64,000 nucleotides of DNA from Pseudomonadota bacterium. Lineage in GTDB: Bacteria > Bdellovibrionota > Bacteriovoracia > Bacteriovoracales > Bacteriovoracaceae. Each line of letters starts with the position of its first letter. Positions within the stretch are counted from its first letter, which is position 1. Positions 33,083-41,070 of this stretch are shown here, one piece after another. The notes under the pieces are model-generated. The model was not told where the DNA came from. It did not search any database and worked only from the letters and a program-made list of their open reading frames with translations. A program made the position numbers and the translations under genes. The DNA lies in assembly GCA_027487515.1 (NCBI GenBank), contig JAIYDL010000005.1, forward strand, positions 1 to 64,000, written 5' to 3'.

Positions 33083-34642
33083 CTACTCCCTCCTCCGGAA
33101 TTTCTTCCGGATCTCCTCGGTGCCCGCCGAGGCGGATTCGATGATCTCTGGAGTGACGAAGATCACGTACTGACTCTTATTCGTTGAGTAACTCTTGGAG
33201 CGGTAGAGCCGGAAGAGGGGCGTCGCCGGAACCTGTCCCGCCGTTGCCGTCTGGGGTGCGGGATCGTTTCCGGTGTTGTCGTAGTCTGTGGTAGAGGTAT
33301 TCTGAACAATCCCACCGATCGCTGCCGATTCCTTGGACTTTAGCACAACGTTGGTGTTGATCGAGTTCGAGGTCGTGATCGGCGCGGCACTTCCCGAGGG
33401 GACGGAGATAGAAACGGAAAGGACGATGCCGAGCTCGATCTTCTCCTGCTCCAAGACCTTGGGCTTCACGTTGAGATCGAGGCCAATCTCAGCGCTCGCG
33501 GCCTTGGTGAAGTCGCCGGTTCCGAGGGCAAACGGGATCGTCGTTTTCTTCGCGATCTGGCCCCCGTTCTCGAAGCCGTCACGGACGATCACCATGCCAG
33601 ACTGGATCGTCCGGGCGTAGCCGGCGCTCTTCGCCGCGTTCAACTTCGGGAAGAGATTTGAGATCGTGGCGCTTAGAGTCCCGGGCCGCTGCTGGCCCGT
33701 GATGTTGCCAGTGGCGGTTTGACCGAAACTGATCTGCGAGTTATCTTCCCCCATGAGCGGGGCCCACTTGAACGCAAACACTTTGTTATACGACTTCGAG
33801 AGTTCGACGAACTGGGACGTGACCTTCACCATCTTCGGTGCGGGCTGCTGCTCTTTCTTCTCGTTCACGGCGATGAAGTCGATGATGTCTTCGGTCTGCG
33901 GGGTCGCGTAGCGCGTGCTGTTGGCAGAGAGGTTCACGATCTTCGGGGGCAGGTAGGCCTTGGCGATCGTGACCGCGAGTTCTTTTTTCTGCTTATTACT
34001 CACAACACCTTCGAGCCAGAAAACCTTATTCACCACCCGGACCGTGACGTCCTTGAGGTTGTTTCTCGCTAGTTCATCGGTCATCTTCCGCGCAATGACC
34101 CGCTGAGTTTGCGGGGACAGTTCGATGAGTGTTAAGACGTCAGGGTAACTGGCGAGGACCTGGGAAACGCGGCCGATGTCGTCGGGCACGACGATCTCGC
34201 CACCGACGAAGACCTTGCCTCCGCGGATCCCGATCTCGAGCCCCTCGACGTCACCGATGAGTTCGCGAATCTCGGAGACCGTGTTCGACTTCCCAGTGGC
34301 GGTGATGACGACGGTGTACTGGAGCCGCACGTCACCCACGGTGTCCCGGATGATCACGCTTGTCCGGCCGGGCTTGAGGCCCTTGAACACAAGTTCTTTC
34401 TTCGCTGGGATGGCAATGATCCGGAGGAGGTTCTCGTTCCCGATGAAAACCTTCGTGCTGAAGTCGAAATCAATTTTCTCGATGGCGTCGATGCCCATCG
34501 CCACCTCGAGTTCCTTCGTCGGGGTGGCCGCGGTGGGCGCACTTTGCAGGCCACCGGTTGCCGAGGTCGTCGCCGAATCCTGCGCCACCGCAACGGTCAT
34601 GACGAAAGAGAATAAGACGAAGAGGAGTGCTCTAGAAGCCAC
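33083..34642 (-). CDS. cpaC: Tad pilus outer-membrane secretin
   Basis: CpaC/RcpA-type channel for the Flp pilus. I place the start at GTG 34642, which overlaps the cpaB stop and gives a normal signal peptide (ASRALLFVLFSFVMTVAVAQ); the longer frame from 34714 begins with an Arg-rich tail inside cpaB. The 519-residue protein has the N-terminal pilus-secretin domain (GLKPGRTSVIIRDTVGD), a BON-like domain (GGKVFVGGEIVVPDD) and the C-terminal secretin domain (VKPKVLEQEKIELGIVLSVS, SKESAAIGGIVQN). It ends 2 bases before the fusion ATPase gene. Confidence 0.9.
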   Translation of the reverse strand: MASRALLFVLFSFVMTVAVAQDSATTSATGGLQSAPTAATPTKELEVAMGIDAIEKIDFDFSTKVFIGNENLLRIIAIPAKKELVFKGLKPGRTSVIIRDTVGDVRLQYTVVITATGKSNTVSEIRELIGDVEGLEIGIRGGKVFVGGEIVVPDDIGRVSQVLASYPDVLTLIELSPQTQRVIARKMTDELARNNLKDVTVRVVNKVFWLEGVVSNKQKKELAVTIAKAYLPPKIVNLSANSTRYATPQTEDIIDFIAVNEKKEQQPAPKMVKVTSQFVELSKSYNKVFAFKWAPLMGEDNSQISFGQTATGNITGQQRPGTLSATISNLFPKLNAAKSAGYARTIQSGMVIVRDGFENGGQIAKKTTIPFALGTGDFTKAASAEIGLDLNVKPKVLEQEKIELGIVLSVSISVPSGSAAPITTSNSINTNVVLKSKESAAIGGIVQNTSTTDYDNTGNDPAPQTATAGQVPATPLFRLYRSKSYSTNKSQYVIFVTPEIIESASAGTEEIRKKFRRRE

Positions 34643-35462
34643 CGGCCTTGGTCCTTTTGGTTTCCTTCGCCATCTGTTCAGCGAAGTAGGTCTTCGCCTC
34701 GGCCGCGTCTTCACCTAAGACGTCGTAGAGCCGGGTGGCACTGATCCTTTCGATGGTCTTATCGTCGTTGTTTCGGAGCGAGAGGTAGATCCCGTTCCCT
34801 GCGGAAACGAGGAAGACCATCTTCTGGACCTCGAACGGAGTGAGTTCCAGAGTCACCGTGTTGAAGTTGGTGTAGTTATTGAGCTTCATCTGCCGAGAAT
34901 CGTTCTCACCTTTGATGTTGATGATCGGAACCGAGTTCGTGACGAAGAGGCCGGTGGAGAGGATAAGCACGTCCTGGAGGACGGTTTTCACCTTGAGCCG
35001 TTCTTTCTTTCCTGCGGCGTAGTCAACGAGGGCGAGGACGTCGACTCGGTCCCCCGGCTTCAGGAGCCGACTCACGGCCTGGCCTTCGGTAACCTGGATC
35101 GAGAGGGCGCGTTTTCCGATCGAGATCTGGCGCGAGAGCCCGGACTGAGAGCCCGGGTAGGTCACCCGAGGCACCGTGATCTGCTCCCCTTTCTTGATCG
35201 GAACAGCGGCGATCGTGTTGTAGAGATCTTCGACTCGTTTAAAATGCCCAGGCATCTGAAACTTCGACGGCACGTTGATGAGCTGAACTTTCCGGTCATC
35301 GATGATCTCGAGCTCTTTAATGTCTTCCTTAGCAACGACCACCGGCGTTTGATTTCCATAGTCGCTCTGAAGCTCGGTCTCGCGGCTCTCGATGTAGGAC
35401 CAGATCATGGCCACGGCCAAGGCAGCGAGGAGGAGACTGGTGGTAAACGCGCGGCTATTCAT
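34632..35462 (-). CDS. cpaB: Tad pilus assembly protein CpaB/RcpC
   Basis: This 276-residue periplasmic protein has an N-terminal membrane anchor (about 7-23), then an SAF domain (TPVVVAKEDIKELEIIDDRKV, IAAVPIKKGEQITVPRV) and a RcpC-type domain (LKPGDRVDVLALVDY). CpaB is needed for pilus secretin stability in known systems. The gap of 85 bases upstream to the last pseudopilin gene shows nothing special. cpaC overlaps its end. Confidence 0.9.
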   Translation of the reverse strand: MNSRAFTTSLLLAALAVAMIWSYIESRETELQSDYGNQTPVVVAKEDIKELEIIDDRKVQLINVPSKFQMPGHFKRVEDLYNTIAAVPIKKGEQITVPRVTYPGSQSGLSRQISIGKRALSIQVTEGQAVSRLLKPGDRVDVLALVDYAAGKKERLKVKTVLQDVLILSTGLFVTNSVPIINIKGENDSRQMKLNNYTNFNTVTLELTPFEVQKMVFLVSAGNGIYLSLRNNDDKTIERISATRLYDVLGEDAAEAKTYFAEQMAKETKRTKAGGF

Positions 35463-35547
35463 AGTTCGTCCTAAACTTTGAATGGTAATTCAATCACTTA
35501 AATTTTAGCAGATTTTTTACGGGTCGGAGGAAAATGAACGAAGTTAC

Positions 35548-36054
35548 CTACTGCGAGATTGTGCAACTGGATTTATCAACCACTGAGGAAAAGTTTGTCT
35601 GACGGTTGTCTGGAACGTAGTAGACCTTGTTGTTGGATTGGAAGTAGGTCCCTCCGCAGACTCCGTAGATGGTCCCTACTCGGATCCAGATCGTCCGAGG
35701 CTGGCCATACGCATCCTCGCACTTTTCCGTCGAATTCGTTTTCAAGGGGACACTGACCTTGTAGCAGGGCATGACTGGGCTTCCGGTACCTTTGAAGTAA
35801 TCTTTCCAGCCGATAAAGAAAACGCTGAAAAGGCTCCAGCTGCCGAATGATTCAGCGACAAGCTTAGGACCCGGAATCGCTGAGTTGTTTTGTATCCTAT
35901 TATAGAAGTAGGCACGGGCGATCTTTTGCTGGTTGATGGAACCATTGATCGAATTGGCAAAACCTGAGATTACGGAATAAAGGGTCACGATGAGTGGTAA
36001 AAAAATTATAAATTCGATCAGCGCCTGGCCGCGCTGGGCGTATGGTTTTTTCAT
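35548..36054 (-). CDS. TadE-like pseudopilin
   Basis: This 168-residue protein begins MKKPYAQRGQALIEFIIFLP, with the basic leader, G/QALIEF cleavage-like segment and hydrophobic helix of TadE/TadF proteins; such proteins are processed by the prepilin peptidase. The C-terminal portion has six cysteines and aromatic residues. It shares a 1-base junction with the preceding gene (stop and start at 36054). Confidence 0.8.
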   Translation of the reverse strand: MKKPYAQRGQALIEFIIFLPLIVTLYSVISGFANSINGSINQQKIARAYFYNRIQNNSAIPGPKLVAESFGSWSLFSVFFIGWKDYFKGTGSPVMPCYKVSVPLKTNSTEKCEDAYGQPRTIWIRVGTIYGVCGGTYFQSNNKVYYVPDNRQTNFSSVVDKSSCTISQ

Positions 36055-36590
36055 CAGCAGCCGTCGTCGAAGAGGGTGATGTCCATCGTTGCGTCACAGT
36101 TCTCCTGGCCCGTGAGTGCGACACAAACTCGAGTCGCACACTCCGCCCGGGTCGGCTCTTTGCCGAGGAATGATTCGGACACGAGCTCGAGCTTTTTTTG
36201 CCCCGCGACTCTACCCAGGAGATCGATCGTGAGTTCGAAGGTAGTCACTCCGCCCACGGTCATGTTCTGAGTACTGTCACTCACATCTTCGACGCGGTTG
36301 ATGACGAAGTTTTCATTCGGCACTCGGAACACACTAAGGTTGTAGGCGGTGAACGCACTGCTGGCCTTCTCCGCAGCTCCGTCCAGAGAAAAAGCGACGG
36401 ACCCGAAGTTCCCCGCATGATTGTCAGCGGTGAGATAAACCCGACTCGCCATGAAGGTCGCGTACTGCACGAGATACCCCGTGGCGTAGTTAAGGGAGGT
36501 ATTAAATACAGCGAGGATCAAGCTCACACCAAACGCAAAGGTTAAGATGAACTCTATGGTAGACTGCCCTCGTTCGTTACTAGTTACCAT
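36054..36590 (-). CDS. TadE-like pseudopilin
   Basis: The start is set at ATG 36590 (MVTSNERGQSTIEFILTF), with AGGAG 5 nt upstream; a longer frame to 36737 lies inside the previous gene. The 178-residue product has the ERGQSTIEF processing signature with Glu at the pilin +5-like position, one hydrophobic helix and a globular domain ending in several cysteines. It overlaps the preceding gene by 11 bases. Confidence 0.8.
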   Translation of the reverse strand: MVTSNERGQSTIEFILTFAFGVSLILAVFNTSLNYATGYLVQYATFMASRVYLTADNHAGNFGSVAFSLDGAAEKASSAFTAYNLSVFRVPNENFVINRVEDVSDSTQNMTVGGVTTFELTIDLLGRVAGQKKLELVSESFLGKEPTRAECATRVCVALTGQENCDATMDITLFDDGC

Positions 36591-36912
36591 AGGGCTCCTT
36601 GGGGCCGAAGAAGCGAGTTTTCTCGTCATCAGACCCTTTATAAGACGGATGCACACTGATGTCCTTGTTGCTGGGAGGGATGTCTGGAACAGTGGCGTTG
36701 CTAGGTCCGCTCCTATGAAAAGCGTGTCGGTACGCAAACTCGTTTTGTGTCTTCATCTTGTTACCGATCTCGCCCTGCTCCCCGAAAAGTTTTCGGAATG
36801 CCTGGCTGTTGTAGACCGTCGTGACGAGAGACACGGCGACGGCGAGGAGAAGGATGTACTCCACCAGGGTCTGTCCCCGCTCCGACTTTGCGACCAGACC
36901 ATTCACTTCCAT
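36580..36912 (-). CDS. small Tad pseudopilin-like protein
   Basis: This 110-residue protein starts at ATG 36912 (MEVNGLVAKSERGQTLVEYILLL), overlapping the peptidase stop. SERGQTLVEYILLLAVAV is the class-IVb prepilin motif, with Glu after the Gly-Gln-Thr-Leu-Val stretch. The C-terminal half is polar and lacks cysteines. It may be a minor pilin. Confidence 0.75.
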   Translation of the reverse strand: MEVNGLVAKSERGQTLVEYILLLAVAVSLVTTVYNSQAFRKLFGEQGEIGNKMKTQNEFAYRHAFHRSGPSNATVPDIPPSNKDISVHPSYKGSDDEKTRFFGPKEPYGN

Positions 36913-37397
36913 AGGTTGAGTCCCCAGAGAACCCAGGCCAGAACGATCACGGGAGCGTAACTGAAGCGCGAGCGCAGAACCTGTCGAACCCCGGCCCATT
37001 GTCCGGTTAAAACATAGGCCCGCAGCGAGCTGCGGTTTACAAAACTTCGGTATCCGAGGAGAAGCGCCCCGGTGATGGCCGTGCTAATGATGAGTTTCTC
37101 GAAGAGTGGGAGTTGATACTCGAGGGGAACAAGAAGGAAGAGGCTGGCCAAGAACTTTGAATCTCCCGCCCCCATGATCTTTAAGAGGTAGAGAAGGAAT
37201 CCAAAAACGATGAAGCCGATGGGAAAGATCAGCGCCTCCCAGCTTAAGGGGTAAAGAGAAGTTGCAGCGAAGTAGAGAACTGGGGTCAAGCAAATGTTGG
37301 CCAGCGCCCAGGCATTGGAGATCCGGTGGGACCGGATGTCGACCCAGGCGACGGTCAGGAGCTCGAGTAAGACGATGAAGTAAAACGCCTGGGCCAT
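36903..37397 (-). CDS. cpaA: Tad-type prepilin peptidase
   Basis: This 164-residue membrane protein is the short form (no N-terminal methylase domain) that cleaves Flp pilin and TadE-type pseudopilins. The first catalytic Asp is in VAWVDIRSHRISNAW (about 20) and the second in the conserved GAGDSKFLA (about 76-84). Six hydrophobic segments are seen. Its start is immediately after the stop of the small pilin-like gene at 37397. Confidence 0.9.
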   Translation of the reverse strand: MAQAFYFIVLLELLTVAWVDIRSHRISNAWALANICLTPVLYFAATSLYPLSWEALIFPIGFIVFGFLLYLLKIMGAGDSKFLASLFLLVPLEYQLPLFEKLIISTAITGALLLGYRSFVNRSSLRAYVLTGQWAGVRQVLRSRFSYAPVIVLAWVLWGLNLWK

Positions 37398-37615
37398 TAG
37401 TCGGTTCCCGAGTAAATGTTCTCGTAACCTTTATACCAGCACTCTGTGGCGCAAAAGCCAATCGTCAAATGGCTCGAGAGCACGTGACTCACGTTCCCCA
37501 TGCTGCTACTGAAAAAGTCGGTGTATTTGTTGATGATGTTAGAGCTGAGGATGATAGCAAAGGCGAGGATAAATATGTATTCGACGGTCGCTTGACCGCC
37601 AGAAGAAGGTTCCAT
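37397..37615 (-). CDS. minor Flp-like pilin
   Basis: This 72-residue protein starts MEPSSGGQATVEYIFILAFAI, with the GGQATVEY prepilin signature and one hydrophobic helix. The mature C-terminus holds two cysteines (FCATEC) that could form a disulfide, and an aromatic tail. It is larger and less Ala-rich than the major pilin at 37670, so a minor or tip pilin is likely (inference). Confidence 0.75.
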   Translation of the reverse strand: MEPSSGGQATVEYIFILAFAIILSSNIINKYTDFFSSSMGNVSHVLSSHLTIGFCATECWYKGYENIYSGTD

Positions 37616-37669
37616 GGAGTAATGCTACCATGAACCGCAGACTAGGCAAGCCCAGGGCCTGCCTAGGGG

Positions 37670-37873
37670 TTAGAGGTTACTGTTGATGTCTTCGGTAACT
37701 TTGTTCATCACAGTTCCGAGGACACCGCCCTCTCCGTCTTCACCCATCAACTGCTTGGTGATGGCGCCTTTAAACTTGATGACGATTGCCGCTGCAACGG
37801 CCACGAGGAGAATGTACTCCGTGGATGTTTGCCCGCTCTCGTCTCTCAGGTAGGCCATGATTTTGTCTTTCAT
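37670..37873 (-). CDS. flp: Flp-type major pilin
   Basis: This 67-residue prepilin has leader MKDKIMAYLRDESGQ and then TSTEYILLVAVAAAIVI, the class-IVb pattern with Glu at +5 of the processed form. The short hydrophilic C-terminus is Gly-rich. It is the first gene of the Tad operon and GGGGG lies just before the ATG. A gap of about 55 bases separates it from the next pilin gene, which may allow higher expression of the first gene. Confidence 0.88.
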   Translation of the reverse strand: MKDKIMAYLRDESGQTSTEYILLVAVAAAIVIKFKGAITKQLMGEDGEGGVLGTVMNKVTEDINSNL

Positions 37874-37963
37874 ACTTCCCCCTAGAAGGAAACTAACGCT
37901 GTCATCTAAGAAACCTATCGTCCCGACGGCTTGGAAACTTTAGATGAACATCAGCCTTCGTTT

Positions 37964-37969
37964 ATTATA
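37964..37969 (-). promoter_or_regulatory. -10 box likely driving the Tad pilus operon
   Basis: On the minus strand a consensus TATAAT lies about 90 bases before the flp start codon. No good -35 hexamer is seen at 16-18 nt, so activation by a regulator is plausible. Confidence 0.4.
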
Positions 37970-38346
37970 ACGCATTTAGTCAATAAAGGGTATACTTTTT
38001 ACTTGCGCCCGTAAGGGCCTGTAATCAATTGGGTATAATTAAGGTCTGTGTATGCATTTTCTAAACTTGCCGGGTGGGAATGATGGGGAGTTAGGGTATA
38101 ATAAGAAACGGGTCCGGGGCGGAGCTATAAAGTTTCGCCCCTACGATTTTTTTTTCGGGAGCGGTCCCTGATCATGGTGTGCACGCTTGCCTGTCCTAGC
38201 ATTAGGTCAGATTGTGAGAAGCCTAAAGTGATTACTAATTGCGCCCACCTAGTTTGCTAGGGGCGCGAAACCGTATTAAGTCTTCCCCCGGACCTTTTCT
38301 TACCGTTCAGCTCAAGTTCTTCCGTCGGTCATCCGATAGTCCCCCT
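37970..38346. other. long intergenic region upstream of the flp operon
   Basis: No protein gene is seen in about 380 bases. It holds three GGGTATA boxes (37988, 38031, 38094), the orphan terminator (38116-38155) and a GC-rich hairpin GCGCCC..CTAG/CTAGGGGCGC near 38247-38275. A reading frame that opens at 38239 is only an upstream extension of the secreted-protein gene and lacks a ribosome-binding site. Confidence 0.5.
38116..38155 (+). terminator. orphan intrinsic terminator facing right
   Basis: GGGGCGGA (116-123 of the 38-kb block) pairs with TTCGCCCC (38134-38141), followed after 5 bases by nine T. No plus-strand gene precedes it after 36 kb, so it may end a small RNA that starts near one of two GGGTATAAT boxes (38031-38039 and 38094-38102). 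Confidence 0.6.
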
Positions 38347-39495
38347 ATGAAGTACATCACACTTACCCTGGCCTTCTTGGCCGGGACCTACCTTGCTAAC
38401 ATTTCCATGCCCCAGAAAGAAAATGTCGTCGCCCGTGGCCCCGCACAGGAATCGACTCCCGCCAGGCCCGCAACACCACCGGCCCGGGGCGGACAAGCGG
38501 CGGTCGCAACACTCGTTGACTACCTTCGAAGCACCCCGGCAAATGTCAACGGTGTGATTCAGTTCTCGAGCCGGATGCCACTCTACTCTGGAAGAGTTTC
38601 TGGGGTACCAGTAGGAGTTCGTGTGAATGGGGGCACGGGGATCGGATTTGAGTTTGATGAAACTCGGCTCTCGATCTTCACGGGTGCCGGGCTCTCCCTT
38701 ACGATTGCGGGAATCCCGATCCGAGTCCGGGGCATCAGTTACGATTCGGCAACGAGGCGCTTTCGAGTGACGACCGAAACGCCTCTCGGCATCGGTGAGG
38801 GCCTGTTGAACAGTGAGATGGAAAAGGTTCTTAATGATCTCTACCGGGACAAGATGGCGCAGGCCTTCGAGCAACTCCGGCAACTGCGACGGTCGCAGAA
38901 TCTGAACGACCTTCAGCAGGTCTCGAGGACCATCGCCGGAATCTTTACTCCCCCGGACCAATCCCAGAGCACACCGCTCCCCACCCTCAACGGACATGTG
39001 CAACTTACGTTTAGGCCTTCCGGCGATCGGCAGCTCCAGCTCGATCAGTTTCAAGCGCACCTCCGAGGCAATGACCTCATCACCTCGCGAATGGAGTTCA
39101 CGAACTCAGCGGGTCCTGGCGGGTTTCAGATCAAAGCGGTCCAGGTGAGTTCCGAGCGTGGAATAAGGATCCACGGTCAGACGAGAGTGCCCGAGATCGC
39201 GTCGGTAAACTTCCGGCAGGCGCGGGCGGACGGCAGTGGCGTCAGCTTTGACTACGACGTCGGTGCGGAGGAAGTGCTCTCGGGCTTTCGGCTCCTCCTC
39301 GGTGTGGTGGCCGCGGCGAGCTCCAATAACCCGAACCGGATCCTCGAAGAGTGCGACCCCGTTCGGATCCGCGCGATTCGGAACATCCTCGATGCGAATC
39401 TTCGGCGCGAGATCGCCAACATGATCCGGGAACACCGAGACAAGCTTCTCGCCGGCGGTGTGAGCCCTCAGCTCCTTGCGGGCCTTTCGCAATAA
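38347..39495 (+). CDS. secreted or membrane-anchored protein of unknown function
   Basis: This protein of 382 residues has a hydrophobic N-terminus (MKYITLTLAFLAGTYLANIS) that could be a signal or an anchor, then a Pro/Ala-rich linker (about 33-50). A beta-rich region and a helical C-terminal part (RAIRNILDANLRREIANMIR) follow. It is not recognised. The ATG at 38347 is chosen for the signal sequence; no strong Shine-Dalgarno is present. The next gene follows after 39 bases. Confidence 0.55.
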   Translation: MKYITLTLAFLAGTYLANISMPQKENVVARGPAQESTPARPATPPARGGQAAVATLVDYLRSTPANVNGVIQFSSRMPLYSGRVSGVPVGVRVNGGTGIGFEFDETRLSIFTGAGLSLTIAGIPIRVRGISYDSATRRFRVTTETPLGIGEGLLNSEMEKVLNDLYRDKMAQAFEQLRQLRRSQNLNDLQQVSRTIAGIFTPPDQSQSTPLPTLNGHVQLTFRPSGDRQLQLDQFQAHLRGNDLITSRMEFTNSAGPGGFQIKAVQVSSERGIRIHGQTRVPEIASVNFRQARADGSGVSFDYDVGAEEVLSGFRLLLGVVAAASSNNPNRILEECDPVRIRAIRNILDANLRREIANMIREHRDKLLAGGVSPQLLAGLSQ

Positions 39496-39534
39496 GCTGC
39501 CCCGACGAACAATTGTCTTGACGGGACTGGCCCC

Positions 39535-40083
39535 ATGCAAAAGAATTATCTTATGGACACGATCAACGTCAACGACTATCAAAATGTTTCCTGGATCGAG
39601 AATCTGGCGCTTGAAGAGGTGAACATGGAGGAGTCGGGGATCATCCGATTTAACGATCACCTCAACACCCAGCAACTCCTCGAAGAATCGAGCCTGACCT
39701 TCGTGAATAAACTCAAGGACCGCTTCGAGTTCTACGTGTCTCTCTTTAACCAATACCGAAGTAACCGCGACGCCTCCCGGTCGATCAAGATCTTTCGGAT
39801 CTCGAACACGGTGAACGATTTCATCCTCTTCCGAAACTCCCTGAAGCTCATCGTCGCTCGCCGCGCCCCAGACGTCATCAGCATTGGCTTTCTGTCGAAC
39901 AACGGAGGCCTCTTTTCTCCCCGGCTTGCGACCGAGAACCAATCGGTCCACGCGATCCACGAAATCAAAGCTCACGTCGGACCCTTCAACACCATCACCT
40001 GGCGGTTCCAGGGTGAGCCGGTGGAAGTCGAGCCCTTGGTGAAATACTACCTCACGGAGTTTGTTAAGAACTCCTCACGCTGA
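39535..40083 (+). CDS. protein of unknown function
   Basis: This 182-residue soluble protein has no signal peptide or membrane helix and no motif I recognise. The composition is ordinary and the reading frame is fully open, so it is probably a real cytoplasmic protein. An alternative start lies at Met7 (39553). The final 20 bases overlap the convergent reductase-like gene. Confidence 0.5.
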   Translation: MQKNYLMDTINVNDYQNVSWIENLALEEVNMEESGIIRFNDHLNTQQLLEESSLTFVNKLKDRFEFYVSLFNQYRSNRDASRSIKIFRISNTVNDFILFRNSLKLIVARRAPDVISIGFLSNNGGLFSPRLATENQSVHAIHEIKAHVGPFNTITWRFQGEPVEVEPLVKYYLTEFVKNSSR

Positions 40084-40990
40084 GCTCCGCGAGGCGACGC
40101 TGAGTGTGCGCCAGAGACTCCTCGATGGTCGGCATCTTGGTCCCGAGGAATTCCTCGAGGTTCGAACTATCCAGGCGGAAGTGAAACGTCGAGCCCTCGG
40201 GAGTCTTGTTCCGATCTACCGGAAAGCGTCCACTCACTCTCTGGACCAGACCCTCATCGCGACGGAAGGTCCGAGCGTAGAGCCGAGCGAAATCGTAGCG
40301 GGTTAAGAAGTCACGGCTTGAGACGTGGAAGAGCCGATTCGTCGCCCCGGAGTCCAGCAGTGATCGCAGCACCCGCACCATGAGGTGAACGTCAAGGAAT
40401 CCCGTGTGGACCGAGTCATCCGCTAGAACCGGCGACCCTTTCGCCAGCGAGGCCTGGAGGTGCTCAAACCAAGTATGGTGGTTCGGATTGTAGCCTCGCC
40501 CGTAGAGCGCCGAGCAGCGAAGGATGAGGTAGTTGAGGCACGAGCGCTGGACGTAAAACTCGGTCGACGAGAGTGTGTGGCCATAGACGGTCTTGGGGTA
40601 CGGAGTCTCGCCTTCGCGGTAGAGAACGTTCTCTCCGGGGAGCACATAGCCAGATGAAAGGTAGATGAACTTCGATCCGTAGCGCTCGGAGGCGATACAG
40701 CAATTGACCGCACCGGCGGAGTTGAGAGCGTCGGCCTGTTTTGCGAAGAGGTGGCACTCCCGGAGAGAGCTCATGCCAGCGGCGTAGATCGTCAGGTTCG
40801 GTTTGAAGCGTCCGACCACGCTGGTGACGTAGTCCTTCTTGAGCACGTCACAGGCGATGCAAGTGACTCCGGGAATGGAGACAGGTGTCTTGTAGTAGGT
40901 GCCGATGATCCGGTAGTCTTCGCGGAGGAGCTCAAGGATGTTCGATCCCACGAAGGAGGACACTCCGAAGATCAGAATCGTTTTCTTCAT
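40064..40990 (-). CDS. RmlD-like sugar-nucleotide reductase with altered active site
   Basis: This 308-residue protein has the extended SDR/RmlD pattern: a nucleotide-binding loop (GVSSFVG, 9-15), YAAGMSSLRECHLFAKQADALN, LSSGYVLPG and the tyrosine region VYGHTLSSTEFYVQ. Two usual residues are changed: the middle Gly of GxxGxxG is Ser12, and the active-site YxxxK reads YGHTL, so Lys is Leu140. Tyr136 and Ser112/113 remain. It may be a weak reductase or a binding protein. It lies beside two flagellin genes, so a role in flagellin sugar modification is possible but unproven. Confidence 0.72.
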   Translation of the reverse strand: MKKTILIFGVSSFVGSNILELLREDYRIIGTYYKTPVSIPGVTCIACDVLKKDYVTSVVGRFKPNLTIYAAGMSSLRECHLFAKQADALNSAGAVNCCIASERYGSKFIYLSSGYVLPGENVLYREGETPYPKTVYGHTLSSTEFYVQRSCLNYLILRCSALYGRGYNPNHHTWFEHLQASLAKGSPVLADDSVHTGFLDVHLMVRVLRSLLDSGATNRLFHVSSRDFLTRYDFARLYARTFRRDEGLVQRVSGRFPVDRNKTPEGSTFHFRLDSSNLEEFLGTKMPTIEESLAHTQRRLAELSVRSS

Positions 40991-41022
40991 CCTCTAGAGT
41001 CTAGCAGAGTTCGTGGATTTGG

Positions 41023-41058
41023 AAATAAAAGAAACCTTCCCCCATTCGGGGGAAGGTT
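41023..41058 (-). terminator. intrinsic terminator after the flagellin gene
   Basis: On the minus strand AACCTTCCCCC, a 4-nt loop, GGGGGAAGGTT, then TCTTTTATTT, 13 bases past the stop codon of the flagellin gene. Confidence 0.93.
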
Positions 41059-41070
41059 AGTGGGTGTGGT

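Noticed and set aside
38172..38192. TGGTGTGCACGCTTGCC resembling a sigma-54 element
   Set aside because: The distance between GG and GC is 11 instead of the strict 10 bases, and no gene start follows at a fitting distance.
38160..38346. GC-rich hairpins considered as a cyclic-di-GMP (GEMM) riboswitch
   Set aside because: The conserved GCAAAGCC-like core and tetraloop receptor were not found.
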